Of a DNA stretch of 64,000 nt, positions 28,434-37,280 are shown piece by piece. Under the pieces are notes generated by a model. It was not told where the DNA came from, ran no database searches, and was given only the letters and a program-made list of their open reading frames with translations. The DNA comes from Peribacillus muralis. Lineage in GTDB: Bacteria > Bacillota > Bacilli > Bacillales > DSM-1321. Both the position numbers and the translations under genes were made by a program. The stretch spans positions 4,827,051 through 4,891,050 of the forward strand of contig NZ_CP017080.1 in the NCBI RefSeq assembly GCF_001645685.2. Direction: 5' to 3'. Position 1 is the first letter of the stretch; every line of letters starts with the position of its first letter.

Positions 28434-30225
28434 TGGCAGCCAAGACCCCTTGTGCAAATGGATTTTCGATGGTCGTATAGACGGATTGGGTTTCCAGTGA
28501 ACCCACCAGCTCGTCCAAGTCATGAAAACGTGTCAGTAAATTCGCTTTACATGGTAGTTTTCGTTCTTGAAGCAGCCTGGAAACAACTCGATTCAACCCT
28601 TCATCATCACTCATGGCATTGATCGATTCCAATTGTTCCTGGACGATTTGCAGTAATGCCTGTTCCGAAGCCAGTCCCTCTGTACCGAAATTGTTGATCA
28701 CTCCCAATATGTGATTGAAGAAAAAGTAGTATTGCAGCCTTTCTTCTGCAACTTCATCGGAACATATGGTAAAGCTTTTTTTGCTAAGCTCGGGAAGGAT
28801 GCTATACAAGCGGTCCACCTTGGATTGGCAATAGTAATATCCTTGGTTATCACGGTAATGGAATATGGAAGGATACCCATTTTGAAGCTGGATGATGGAA
28901 TTTTGCTGATGGGCCTCCAGAACGATTCCATACTTTTCAAATAACCAAAGCATTGGCTTCACTGTCATCGACAGATAGCTAGTGAACCAATCGATGCTCA
29001 CATCTTCTGTCGTTCGGTTTTCATCAACGGACAATTGGCGGATGATCGCTGCCAGCCTGGAAGGTGCTCCAAAGGCATTATCCTGGCAAAGGCCGGCTAT
29101 CAGACTGGTATGTTTATCGTCTTCAAAGAAAGGATTTTCCCTTATATCTACATCAAAGCCTGAGTCATGTTCTGTTGTTTTAATCGTTAAGTACGCAGGG
29201 TCCTTTATGACACGGAAGGCAGGATGGTGTTTTTTGAGGTCATCACCTAATTTCGAATCCAATAATCTCGCAATTTCCACACCGCGATCTAGTTCTTTTT
29301 GCAGATTCGCACGTAATGAATTCGTGATTTTGACCGGCACCGAAAACTTATACATATACCGGGATGAAGCACTATAGACCGTCCGGAATGAAGAAGTTGC
29401 CGTAAACTTTTTCCCTAGCGGACCTGCATGGATAAGCTGTCCTGACTCGATTAACCCCTTCACTTCATCTTTTTCGACAAGATCCTTTGCCTGAAGCGGA
29501 TGTGCCGGAATAATGATATATTGGCTATCTTCATGGCAATACTTGTCACGGAATTCATTCGAAATTTCAGTGTCTGCCATTAATTCCGTTTTGATGATTT
29601 CACTTGCAGACAATGCTTCACTGGAGTCCTGGATGACGATTGCCGGCTCGGCCAAAAAGTAATGCAGCTGGAACTCGCCTTTTAATTCAGGTGAATAAAT
29701 CGATTCATCCCGTTCCGAAATGCCTTGCTTACTTTTTGGAGTAGGATGGAGCAGATGACCAAGCAAGAGGGACTGTTCGGCCTCGATATATGTAAAGTCG
29801 CTGCTTTGAAGGGCGTCATAGTCTTCAAACCTGGCTTCAACATAGCGTTGGATATTTTGGCTGCTGAGGATGACGCGCAGCATCAGCTCCTCTTCGCTAT
29901 CTGTTCTGCCATGCTCATTCAATAATTCCTTGGATATCGCGGAAACCATTGTCACGTAGTCCAATTCGCATACCTGCTTGGACGATGTTCGGTAATAGGC
30001 CGGGAAAGCGAAAATATGACGCCCTGTTTTCGACCAATACTTAAGTGGAACAAGCAAGGTAATATTTTGGGATGGGAGATTGCAAACGATTAAAGAATCC
30101 GGAACTGCCCCCTCCAATTCAGGCCAGTTCTTCGATTCTCCCAATCTGCCATTCCCGGTTTCCCTGAAATAACAATTCAGAAAGCTTTGCATCGTCGCCC
30201 TTTGGGCTATTTGCTTACTATTCAT
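28423..30225 (-). CDS. IucA/IucC-family siderophore synthetase (RhbC-like)
   Basis: This 600-residue synthetase is the partner of the one encoded at 24703-26523. It has HLLHPTPKSKQG (the family HPxHPxxKxxxG motif) near residue 180, the C-terminal GIVLEAHQQNSIIQLQNGYPSIFHYRDNQG, and a TASSFRTVYS-type nucleotide loop. It probably couples the first diaminopropane hydroxamate to citrate. Two ATGs are close together; the second (30225) is chosen because GGAGG lies exactly 7 nt upstream, whereas the first is almost touching it. It overlaps the decarboxylase gene end only if the first ATG is used. Confidence 0.9.
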   Translation of the reverse strand: MNSKQIAQRATMQSFLNCYFRETGNGRLGESKNWPELEGAVPDSLIVCNLPSQNITLLVPLKYWSKTGRHIFAFPAYYRTSSKQVCELDYVTMVSAISKELLNEHGRTDSEEELMLRVILSSQNIQRYVEARFEDYDALQSSDFTYIEAEQSLLLGHLLHPTPKSKQGISERDESIYSPELKGEFQLHYFLAEPAIVIQDSSEALSASEIIKTELMADTEISNEFRDKYCHEDSQYIIIPAHPLQAKDLVEKDEVKGLIESGQLIHAGPLGKKFTATSSFRTVYSASSRYMYKFSVPVKITNSLRANLQKELDRGVEIARLLDSKLGDDLKKHHPAFRVIKDPAYLTIKTTEHDSGFDVDIRENPFFEDDKHTSLIAGLCQDNAFGAPSRLAAIIRQLSVDENRTTEDVSIDWFTSYLSMTVKPMLWLFEKYGIVLEAHQQNSIIQLQNGYPSIFHYRDNQGYYYCQSKVDRLYSILPELSKKSFTICSDEVAEERLQYYFFFNHILGVINNFGTEGLASEQALLQIVQEQLESINAMSDDEGLNRVVSRLLQERKLPCKANLLTRFHDLDELVGSLETQSVYTTIENPFAQGVLAANEK

Positions 30226-30227
30226 CT

Positions 30228-31736
30228 TCATTCCTCCATCATATTGAACATTTCACCTAGGATGCGAATCTCGTCTAGTATTTCTTTTATATCCTCAAGC
30301 GTTGTCATCGGATTCAGTAGGGTCATTTTTAAATAAACCTCTCCATTGAAACGGGTTTTCGCTAAAAATGCCCGTCCATTGTTCAATAGTTCCTGTTGGA
30401 TCTGTTTATTTAACTGATCTGTTAACTGAGCACTTACTCCCTCTGGATCATAACGGAATACGACAGCATTCAATTCAGGATGCCTGTTCAATACACGGAA
30501 TCCGGCCTCATCATCAATCATTGCCGCTGCGTCACGCGCAAGATGGCATGTATAGTCAATCATCTCACCAAAGGTATCCAGACCAACCACCTTTAATGAC
30601 AGCCAAAGCTTCAAAGCGTCGAATCTTCTCGTCGTTTGAATCGATTTATTGACTAAGTGGACCATTCCTTCCGCTTCATCTTCCTCGGGATTCAAGTAAT
30701 CGGCATGATGCTGGATATATTTAAAGTGGTCACGATCCGAGACAAGGAAGGCACCACAGCTTATTGGTTGATAGAATAGTTTATGAAAATCGACTGTAAT
30801 GGAATCAGCTGCTTCCATTCCCTTTATCGATGCTTTGAAATCATGACTTAACATCATTGCGCCACCATATGCGGCATCCACATGCAGCCAGATCCCGTTC
30901 AACTTTGCAATTTCAGCCAATTCGGCCAATGGATCGATGGAACCGAAATCCGTTGTTCCGCACGTTGCAACAATGGCAAATGGAAGTAAATCCTGCTCCT
31001 TCAGCTTCTTCAGCTGATGGTTGATTTCATCGATGGATAGACGGTGTTTTGAATCCGTTTTAATCGTAATTACCGCCTGCTCACCAAGCCCCAGCTGTGC
31101 CGCCGATTTACGAACCGTAAAATGGGCGGCCTCCGAACATAAAATCCTTAGTTTTTTTGAATCGGCTGGCAGTCCTTGCTGTTGGACATCGACATTCCAG
31201 ATACGCTTACAATAAGCGTCCCTGGCCAGCAACAGGCCCATATAATTGGATTGTGTACCTCCGCTTGTAAAAACCCCATCTGCTTGTTCCGGTAATCCTG
31301 CCTGATTGCACAGCCAATCGATTATTCGCTCTTCAACAAATGTTGCAGTCGAGCTTTGATCCCATGAATCCATCGATTGATTCAACGTACTGATGATCAA
31401 CTCGGCAGCAACGGCAGGTATTAACGTCGGGCAATGCAGATGCCCGATACAGGTTGGGCTGTGTACATTCATGCTGTCATTGATCACAAATTCAGCTAGC
31501 TCGGCCGCGACCGACTCAAAGGTCTCCCCTTTTTGGGAAGTTATGGACAACTCATTTATCCTAGCTTCCAAATCGTGCGGTTTTTTACCAGAGTATGGTG
31601 AATTGTTCCCGTCTAAAAAGTGAATTAACGTGTTCTCCATGATTTTTAAAGACTGCGTGTAATTACGGATGCCTTCCTCGTTATTCAAGAAAAATGGAGC
31701 ATAAGCAAAATCGGCTCTCTTTAATGTTTCAATCAT
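30228..31736 (-). CDS. PLP-dependent L-2,4-diaminobutyrate decarboxylase (RhbB-like)
   Basis: This 502-residue group II decarboxylase has the PLP-lysine motif DSITVDFHKLFYQPISCGAF, a cofactor-binding VATCGTTDFGSIDPL, and the HVDAAYGGAM segment with the aspartate that contacts the pyridine nitrogen. In siderophore operons of this layout it converts L-2,4-diaminobutyrate to 1,3-diaminopropane. It starts 4 bp after the stop of the aminotransferase gene. The substrate is inferred from the pair with the upstream aminotransferase and from the downstream hydroxamate genes. Confidence 0.9.
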   Translation of the reverse strand: MIETLKRADFAYAPFFLNNEEGIRNYTQSLKIMENTLIHFLDGNNSPYSGKKPHDLEARINELSITSQKGETFESVAAELAEFVINDSMNVHSPTCIGHLHCPTLIPAVAAELIISTLNQSMDSWDQSSTATFVEERIIDWLCNQAGLPEQADGVFTSGGTQSNYMGLLLARDAYCKRIWNVDVQQQGLPADSKKLRILCSEAAHFTVRKSAAQLGLGEQAVITIKTDSKHRLSIDEINHQLKKLKEQDLLPFAIVATCGTTDFGSIDPLAELAEIAKLNGIWLHVDAAYGGAMMLSHDFKASIKGMEAADSITVDFHKLFYQPISCGAFLVSDRDHFKYIQHHADYLNPEEDEAEGMVHLVNKSIQTTRRFDALKLWLSLKVVGLDTFGEMIDYTCHLARDAAAMIDDEAGFRVLNRHPELNAVVFRYDPEGVSAQLTDQLNKQIQQELLNNGRAFLAKTRFNGEVYLKMTLLNPMTTLEDIKEILDEIRILGEMFNMMEE

Positions 31737-31740
31737 CGCT

Positions 31741-33093
31741 TCAGCCCCTTGCTACCGCTGCATGGACAGCTTGTTCAAAGATTTCAGTAGCTTCTTGCAG
31801 CTGTTCTTCCGTCACGATCAATGGCGGTAAGAACCTCACTACACTTCCGTGTCTGCCTCCGACTTCTAAAATCAAACCTCTTTGGAAGCACTCCTGTTGA
31901 ATCGCACTGGCAAGTTCGGAATTGGCTGGATGACTCCCATTTTGATTTTGCGCTTTTTGATGATCGACCATTTCAACACCAACCATTAGGCCGCGACCTC
32001 TGACATCGCCAATCTGTGGAAAATCCTTTTGCAAATCTTTGAGGATATCCTGTAACTTTTCACCCATCTTAGCTGCATGCTCAATAAGGTTGGCCTGTTT
32101 CATGAACTTTAAACTTGCAGTGCCTGCTGCCATAGCCAATTGGTTTCCGCGGAACGTACCAATATGTGCACCTGGAGTCCAGACATCCAAATCTTTATGA
32201 TAGATCACGACAGATAACGGCAGGCTTCCGCCGATTGCTTTAGATAGGACAAGAACATCCGGTATGATCCCTGCATGTTCAAAGGCAAACATTTTGCCTG
32301 TGCGTCCTATACCTGATTGAACTTCATCAATGATAAGCGGGATGCCCTTCTCTTTTGTTATCCTTCTGATTTCCTTAAGCCAAGGGATCGGCGCAGGTAT
32401 GGAACCTCCCTCCCCTTGCACGGCCTCTAAAATCATTCCCGCAGGAGCCAATAATCCGGATTCGGGATCATTCAGCAAATTTTCGATATATTGGCTGCTG
32501 ATTTTATGACTATCCTCGCCGCCAATTCCGAAAGGACAGCGATATTGATATGGATATGGCAGGAATTGTACATCTGGCATCAACCCTTGCACCTTTTCCT
32601 TCGGTTTTGTATTTCCGCTGATTGACATCGTCGCGTGCGTTGCCCCGTGATAGGCACCTTGGAATGATAAAATGCCTCTGTTGCCTGTAGCGGTTTTAAC
32701 TAACTTAAGTGCGGCCTCAATGGCATCGCCTCCAGTAGGGCCACAAAACTGGATTTTTGCATTTTTTCGGAATTCTTCAGGCAGCCATTCAAAAATTTCA
32801 TCAATGAACTGCTCTTTTATCGGTGTAGTAAAGTCCAAAGTATGCAAGGGACTTTTATTTTTAAGAACTTTTTCCATTTCTTCAAGGACAGCCGGGTGAT
32901 TGTGTCCAAGCGCTAATGTTCCGGCTCCGGCAAGAAAATCTATATATTTTTTCCCATCCATGTCTGTAAGGTAAATGCCTTCCGCTTTTTCGATGGCCAT
33001 GGGTAATCTTCTAGGATATGAACGAGCGTTTGATTCCCTTGTGTTTTGCTGTTCCAGCAATTGATCATTTTTAGTAGTTGTGATAGTTGCCAT
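31741..33093 (-). CDS. Diaminobutyrate--2-oxoglutarate aminotransferase (RhbA-like)
   Basis: This 450-residue class III aminotransferase has GPTGGDAIEAALKLVKTATG, the PLP motif LIIDEVQSGIGRTG and the Schiff-base lysine in DVLVLSKAIGGSLPLSVVI. It makes L-2,4-diaminobutyrate from aspartate-4-semialdehyde with glutamate as donor. It is the first gene of the six-gene siderophore operon, with GGAGG 6 nt before the ATG. A perfect Fur box lies 24-38 bp upstream, so the operon is expected to be iron-repressed. The order A-B-C-D-E-F equals the rhizobactin 1021 cluster without the lipid-arm gene, so the product should be schizokinen. Confidence 0.92.
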   Translation of the reverse strand: MATITTTKNDQLLEQQNTRESNARSYPRRLPMAIEKAEGIYLTDMDGKKYIDFLAGAGTLALGHNHPAVLEEMEKVLKNKSPLHTLDFTTPIKEQFIDEIFEWLPEEFRKNAKIQFCGPTGGDAIEAALKLVKTATGNRGILSFQGAYHGATHATMSISGNTKPKEKVQGLMPDVQFLPYPYQYRCPFGIGGEDSHKISSQYIENLLNDPESGLLAPAGMILEAVQGEGGSIPAPIPWLKEIRRITKEKGIPLIIDEVQSGIGRTGKMFAFEHAGIIPDVLVLSKAIGGSLPLSVVIYHKDLDVWTPGAHIGTFRGNQLAMAAGTASLKFMKQANLIEHAAKMGEKLQDILKDLQKDFPQIGDVRGRGLMVGVEMVDHQKAQNQNGSHPANSELASAIQQECFQRGLILEVGGRHGSVVRFLPPLIVTEEQLQEATEIFEQAVHAAVARG

Positions 33094-33116
33094 AATGAGC
33101 CTCCTAGTATATTAAC

Positions 33117-33131
33117 TGATAATAATTATCA
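33117..33131 (-). promoter_or_regulatory. Fur box 1 upstream of siderophore operon
   Basis: TGATAATAATTATCA is an exact match to the 7-1-7 Bacillus Fur box TGATAATNATTATCA, located just upstream of the aminotransferase start. Confidence 0.92.
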
Positions 33132-33158
33132 TTTTCAATTACACAATCTTCATTTTAA

Positions 33159-33178
33159 TGACAATGATTATTATTCTC
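33159..33178 (-). promoter_or_regulatory. Fur box 2 (imperfect) upstream of siderophore operon
   Basis: On the minus strand GAGAATAATAATCATTGTC matches the classical 19-bp Fur sequence at 16 of 19 positions. It lies about 28 bp upstream of box 1, so the promoter is probably between or under the two boxes. Confidence 0.75.
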
Positions 33179-33281
33179 AATGAGTTAATTCACCCATTTT
33201 TCTTCTAATAAATACCAATAAAATTAAGAATAGGTTAAAAATGGGACATATTCTCCATGCATTTTTAAACATAAACACGCT

Positions 33282-33301
33282 CTTAAGGTTTTATTAAGAT
33301 T
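33282..33301 (+). promoter_or_regulatory. Putative response-regulator direct-repeat operator upstream of VTC/DUF4956/CotH operon
   Basis: CTTAAGGTTTTATTAAGATT: two TTAAG half-sites 11 bp apart, followed 8 nt later by a -10-like TATAAG and 51 nt later by the first gene. It matches the element at 3958-3977 in 15 of 20 positions, including every half-site base; the differences are the four spacer bases and one flanking base. Confidence 0.6.
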
Positions 33302-33351
33302 GAGTTTATAAGCTGAAGGCTGACAATAATCATGAAAAAGGAGGAACGGCA

Positions 33352-34035
33352 ATGAATGGTTTAAAGGGCAGGCGGGAGCTCAAACATGCAATCACCAAAG
33401 CGGATTGTCATTTATTAAGAAATAGCCTGCAAAACTTCATGACGCTCGATCCCCATGGGCAGGATGGGAGGTATTTAATTCGAAGTGTCTATTTCGATAA
33501 CTTCGACAACAAAATCCTTCGGCAAAAAACAGAGGGATTCTATCATAGGGATAAGTTCAGGGCCAGGCTTTACGATCATAATACCGATTTCATCAATCTG
33601 GAAAAAAAGAGTAAACGGAATAACCTTACCTACAAACAGAAGTGCAGGCTTTCTGCCGCAGAATACGAACGGATCCGTTCAGGTGATATTGATTGGATGT
33701 CCAGCGATTCAAGATGTATCCTCAGGGACTTATACGTACAAATGACCCTCTTCCAAATCAAGCCTACAACCGTCGTTGACTATGAAAGGGAGGTTTTCAT
33801 TTATGAGTACGGAAATGTGAGGGTCACCTTTGACAGTCACGTAAAAACGAGTTATCGGGATACGGACTTCCTCAATCCCGAATTAATCGTGGTCGATGCC
33901 ATGGAACCGGATGTTATCATCCTGGAAATAAAGTTTGACGAATTTCTTCCGGATATCATCAAACAATTGTTATCCATCATCGATACTAGAAAAACAGCTT
34001 TTTCAAAATATCAGCTAAGCCGAAGATACGGCTGA
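33352..34035 (+). CDS. VTC-domain protein (polyphosphate polymerase-like, TTM fold)
   Basis: This 227-residue soluble protein has the VTC/CYTH tunnel fold: N-terminal GRRELKHAITKADC, IRSVYFDNFDNKILRQK, basic tunnel strands such as YHRDKFRARLY and NLEKKSKRNNLTYKQK, and late acidic strands VDAMEPDVIILEIKFDEFLP. Yeast Vtc4 uses this domain to make polyphosphate from ATP. The bacterial versions next to DUF4956 and CotH are not biochemically assigned as far as I know. AAGGAGGA 7 nt before the ATG fixes the start. It is the first of three genes in an operon. Confidence 0.88.
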   Translation: MNGLKGRRELKHAITKADCHLLRNSLQNFMTLDPHGQDGRYLIRSVYFDNFDNKILRQKTEGFYHRDKFRARLYDHNTDFINLEKKSKRNNLTYKQKCRLSAAEYERIRSGDIDWMSSDSRCILRDLYVQMTLFQIKPTTVVDYEREVFIYEYGNVRVTFDSHVKTSYRDTDFLNPELIVVDAMEPDVIILEIKFDEFLPDIIKQLLSIIDTRKTAFSKYQLSRRYG

Positions 34036-34067
34036 TAAGCAAAACATACGATTTGGAGGAACAGCAA

Positions 34068-34763
34068 ATGGACACGACGACAACGAGCACCACGTTTAAT
34101 GATATTTTCAAATCGAGCTTTTTGGACAAGACCGAGAGCTTTTCAATCATTGACTCCCTGATTGGATTACTGTTGGCATTTGCCATCGGATTGTTCATTT
34201 ACGTCATATATAAAAAGACTTTTTCTGGTGTGATGTACTCACACAATTTCAACATTTCCCTCATCATCATGACAATGGCCACGGCTTTGATCATCATGGG
34301 CATATCAACTAATATCGTTATCTCCCTGGGCATGGTCGGTGCACTATCCATCGTGCGATTCAGAACACCGATCAAAGATCCCATGGACTTGGTCTTCTTA
34401 TTCTGGGCAGCGGCCTCCGGTATTTTATGCGGCGCAGGATTAATTCCTCTCGTCATCATCGGTGCCATTTTGATAGGCATCGTCATGCTTATATTTGCCA
34501 ATCGGATCACTATTGAAAATCCTTTTTTATTAATCGTTAAATATTCAGATGCTTCAATAGAAAAAAACTTGGAAGAAATGATATCCAGCAAGGTGAAAAA
34601 GCATTCGGTCAAATCGAAATCAGTCATGGCGGATAATAACCTCGAAGTGACATATGAAATCCGATTGAAAGATAATAATGCGGATTTCATTAATCAAGTA
34701 AAGGACATGAACAGCGTTCACTCTGCCATCATGTTGAGTTATGATGGCAACTTCACAGCTTGA
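34068..34763 (+). CDS. DUF4956 membrane protein
   Basis: This 231-residue protein has four membrane helices in its first 150 residues, with the family core MVGALSIVRFRTPIKDPMDLVFLFWAAASGI, then a cytoplasmic ferredoxin-like domain of about 80 residues. DUF4956 is of unknown function but is typically encoded beside VTC-domain and CotH genes, as here. The helices recall MgtC-type folds (SIVRFRTPIKDP). The start at 34068 is set by GGAGG 8 nt upstream. It lies 32 bp after the VTC gene. Confidence 0.86.
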   Translation: MDTTTTSTTFNDIFKSSFLDKTESFSIIDSLIGLLLAFAIGLFIYVIYKKTFSGVMYSHNFNISLIIMTMATALIIMGISTNIVISLGMVGALSIVRFRTPIKDPMDLVFLFWAAASGILCGAGLIPLVIIGAILIGIVMLIFANRITIENPFLLIVKYSDASIEKNLEEMISSKVKKHSVKSKSVMADNNLEVTYEIRLKDNNADFINQVKDMNSVHSAIMLSYDGNFTA

Positions 34764-34799
34764 CGCATATGAAGGACGGCAGGAGGAAGGAGCCTAGGC

Positions 34800-36509
34800 A
34801 TGTTAAAATCAAGATATGTTGCAGCGGCGATTGGATTATTGATCATGATTTTCATAGCAGTGATGTTCTTCCTTCCCCAACTTCAAGTTGAAAAAGCCAC
34901 CAAAGGGAATACCTATACAGAATCTGTATTTGACCAAAGTAAGGTGACGAAGGTTGACATCACAGTAGCTGATGATGATTTGGATACCATCCTGGATAAC
35001 CCATCTGAAAAGGAAATCGTTAACGCCGATGTAACGATAGATGGGGAGACGGTGAAAAATGTAGGTTTTCGCACCAAAGGAAATCTCTCCTTGAATTCCG
35101 TTGTTCAAATGGGCGATTCAGACCGTTATAGCTGGAAGATAGATTTCGATCATTATCAGGAAGATCAAGATTTACACGGCCTGAAAAAGTTGGCACTAAA
35201 CAATAATTACAGCGATCCCACTTATATGAGAGAATACCTTTCCTATGAGTTAATGGAAAAGATGGGCATCGCGACACCAGGACATTCTTATATGTACGTG
35301 ACCATCAACGGGAAGGAATGGGGCCTTTACTTAGGTGTGGAAGCAATAGAGGAAACCTTCCTAAATACCAACTTCGCTGATGGTACAGGCGATCTCTATT
35401 ATCCTGATGGTACTGGAAGCGATTTAAAATGGATCAGCGAAGACATTGATGCTTACACAGGATTGAATCTGAAAACAAACGATCATTCGGACCAATCCGC
35501 CATGATCAACATGCTCGATGCCATCAATAATGAAGGCAATCTGGAGGAAGTACTGGATGTTGATGAAATGCTGCGCTACTTCGCAGCCAACACTGCCCTT
35601 GTCAATCTTGATCACTATCAAGGAGATAAAAAGCACAATTACTACCTATATGAAGAGAACGGGATCTTTTCGATACTGCCTTGGGACTATAATATGTCAT
35701 TTGGCGGTTATTCCGGAGGCGGAGGGAGACAGGGAGGAGACACCAATCTAGAAAATCGAAATGAAGTGACTGCCAAGGACAATGATGCTGAGCAGGATGA
35801 CACGAAGCTTCCTGAAGAAGCACCGAATATGAACGGTGGCAGAATGATGGATATGAGCTCCAATTTCATGAATGAGAATAACATCAACTTCAGCATCACA
35901 GAGCCTGTTTCAGGCACGTCCCTTGATGAACGCCCTTTATTGAAGGCCCTTCTTTCTAACGATGAATACCGTGAAAAATATTATGATTATCTAGACAGCA
36001 TTGCCACAGATTTTTTCTCTAAAGAAAAAATGACAGCAATGACCTCCGAAATTACAACATTGATCACGCCATATGTGAAAAGTGATCCAACCAAGTTTTA
36101 TACAATGAACGAGTTCATAGAAGCAACATCCGGTGAGGAAACCCTTGTTGAGTTCGCTTCTCAACGTGCTGAATCCATCTTGGCACAGCTTTCTGGAGAC
36201 CTTGTTATCGAAGCTGAGGCAGAGAGCAGCATGGGCGTCAAGGCTCCTAATATGGGTGCTGAAGAACCTGGAGGCCTGCAAGCACCAAACATGGGCGGCG
36301 GCGGGGATATGCCCGCCATGCATCCCCCTGACATGAATCCCGGCGGGAATGGTTCACCACCTGATGTAAATGGGATGATGAACCAAAAGGGGCCGGGAAA
36401 CAGCAGCTATTCCAAAGAAACGGTCATTCTATCTCTTGTGCTCCTAATCTTATTATTGGGCGCATTGGCTTTCGCCCAATTCTTTAGACGAAGGGGCAAA
36501 ACTGGATAA
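34800..36509 (+). CDS. CotH kinase-family membrane protein, extracytoplasmic
   Basis: This 569-residue protein has an N-terminal membrane anchor (about 7-25), a CotH kinase domain (about 75-440), a Gly/Met/Pro/Asn-rich linker (about 475-535) and a C-terminal helix (about 540-560) with a basic end. CotH landmarks are VGFRTKGNLSLNS, LKKLALNNNYSDPTYMREYL, WGLYLGVEAIEE, NLDHYQGDKKHNYYLYEE and ILPWDYNMSFGGY, the metal-binding region. CotH proteins are atypical secreted kinases; B. subtilis CotH phosphorylates spore coat proteins. This one is membrane-anchored and probably acts outside the cell on an envelope target (inference). The low-complexity linker has MGGGGDMPAMHPPDMNPGG and APNMG repeats, like the adaptor tail at 2931-3911. 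Confidence 0.87.
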   Translation: MLKSRYVAAAIGLLIMIFIAVMFFLPQLQVEKATKGNTYTESVFDQSKVTKVDITVADDDLDTILDNPSEKEIVNADVTIDGETVKNVGFRTKGNLSLNSVVQMGDSDRYSWKIDFDHYQEDQDLHGLKKLALNNNYSDPTYMREYLSYELMEKMGIATPGHSYMYVTINGKEWGLYLGVEAIEETFLNTNFADGTGDLYYPDGTGSDLKWISEDIDAYTGLNLKTNDHSDQSAMINMLDAINNEGNLEEVLDVDEMLRYFAANTALVNLDHYQGDKKHNYYLYEENGIFSILPWDYNMSFGGYSGGGGRQGGDTNLENRNEVTAKDNDAEQDDTKLPEEAPNMNGGRMMDMSSNFMNENNINFSITEPVSGTSLDERPLLKALLSNDEYREKYYDYLDSIATDFFSKEKMTAMTSEITTLITPYVKSDPTKFYTMNEFIEATSGEETLVEFASQRAESILAQLSGDLVIEAEAESSMGVKAPNMGAEEPGGLQAPNMGGGGDMPAMHPPDMNPGGNGSPPDVNGMMNQKGPGNSSYSKETVILSLVLLILLLGALAFAQFFRRRGKTG

Positions 36510-36523
36510 GGACCACCCCCCCA

Positions 36524-36566
36524 CATGAACAAGGCATCCCAAAGTATTCGGGATGCCTTGTTCATG
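36524..36566. terminator. Perfect 17-bp hairpin after CotH gene
   Basis: CATGAACAAGGCATCCC pairs with its exact complement around a 9-nt loop, 15 bp after the stop. No T run follows on either strand, so it may be a 3' stability element rather than a classical terminator. Confidence 0.65.
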
Positions 36567-36699
36567 TCGGCAAAATAGCTTCAACAAACGTTCATGACTT
36601 TGTAGATCGGAACGGAGGAGGCAAGAATCGCCCGCGGATAGGGAGTGCCTGCAGGGGTGACGGACGTAGTTCAAATCCTTCAAAACCACGGGCGCTAAA

Positions 36700-36864
36700 T
36701 CAGCGGGACTCTTTTAATTTCTTAGTTTTATAAACAAGGAAAATTAATGCACATACAACATATATCCCAACATATACAGCAGGTGACTCTTCCGAAATTA
36801 ACCAATAAGTACAAAAGGCAATTAATATAAGATACATTATTAAATCAACCATTTTAGATTTCAC
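36700..36864 (-). CDS. Small two-helix membrane protein (54 aa), unknown function
   Basis: This gene is read directly from the minus strand: GTG start at 36864 with AGGAGC 6 nt upstream, stop TGA at 36700. The protein has two hydrophobic segments (about residues 6-22, VDLIMYLILIAFCTYWL, and 30-45, VYVGIYVVCALIFLVY) and a basic tail YKTKKLKESR. Base composition is AT-rich like its surroundings, and I do not recognise a family. It stands alone between the CotH operon and the amylase gene, pointing against both. The good ribosome-binding site and clear helix pattern argue for a real gene; without homologues this stays moderate. Confidence 0.6.
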   Translation of the reverse strand: MKSKMVDLIMYLILIAFCTYWLISEESPAVYVGIYVVCALIFLVYKTKKLKESR

Positions 36865-37280
36865 TGTTTTGCTCCTATTATAAAGTTTTTATTAACAAAT
36901 TATAAAAAATATACAAATATATGTATTATAAAGGTCCTTATAAGTATATTCAATAGTATGTATAAAAAAACCATGGGCAATGATTACAAATGAAATCTCC
37001 TAATATCGGGAAGAAGGATAATACCTTCGATTTATGTCGCAACTCCTTGAATATTCGACAATTTTTTATATGAATGGCCGGCCATTAAAATATTTTTAAC
37101 CGCCGCTCAATATAATTTACCCTTATTTGGTATAAAATAGTAAAATATAAAGACAAATGAACCTCCAGAGGATTATCTACTTGTTTACCATTTGAATATA
37201 AAGGGTAAAGATTTCCATTATTAGTTTATCCGATCGTTAAGTATTAATGCCAAAACGCGTCGGTGTCAGGGGGGGAACGG
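36865..37280. other. AT-rich intergenic region upstream of amylase gene
   Basis: It must hold promoters for the amylase gene and for the small minus-strand gene. A 12-bp palindrome ATGGCCGGCCAT lies at about 37074-37085 and could be an operator. No RNA gene or ORF is supported. Confidence 0.4.

Noticed and set aside
36570..36700. Possible repetitive extragenic element or tRNA-like sequence in the GC-rich stretch after the CotH hairpin
   Set aside because: No cloverleaf and no second copy seen in the window; the CGCCCGTGG/CCGCGGGCG pairing has a loop of about 50 nt.
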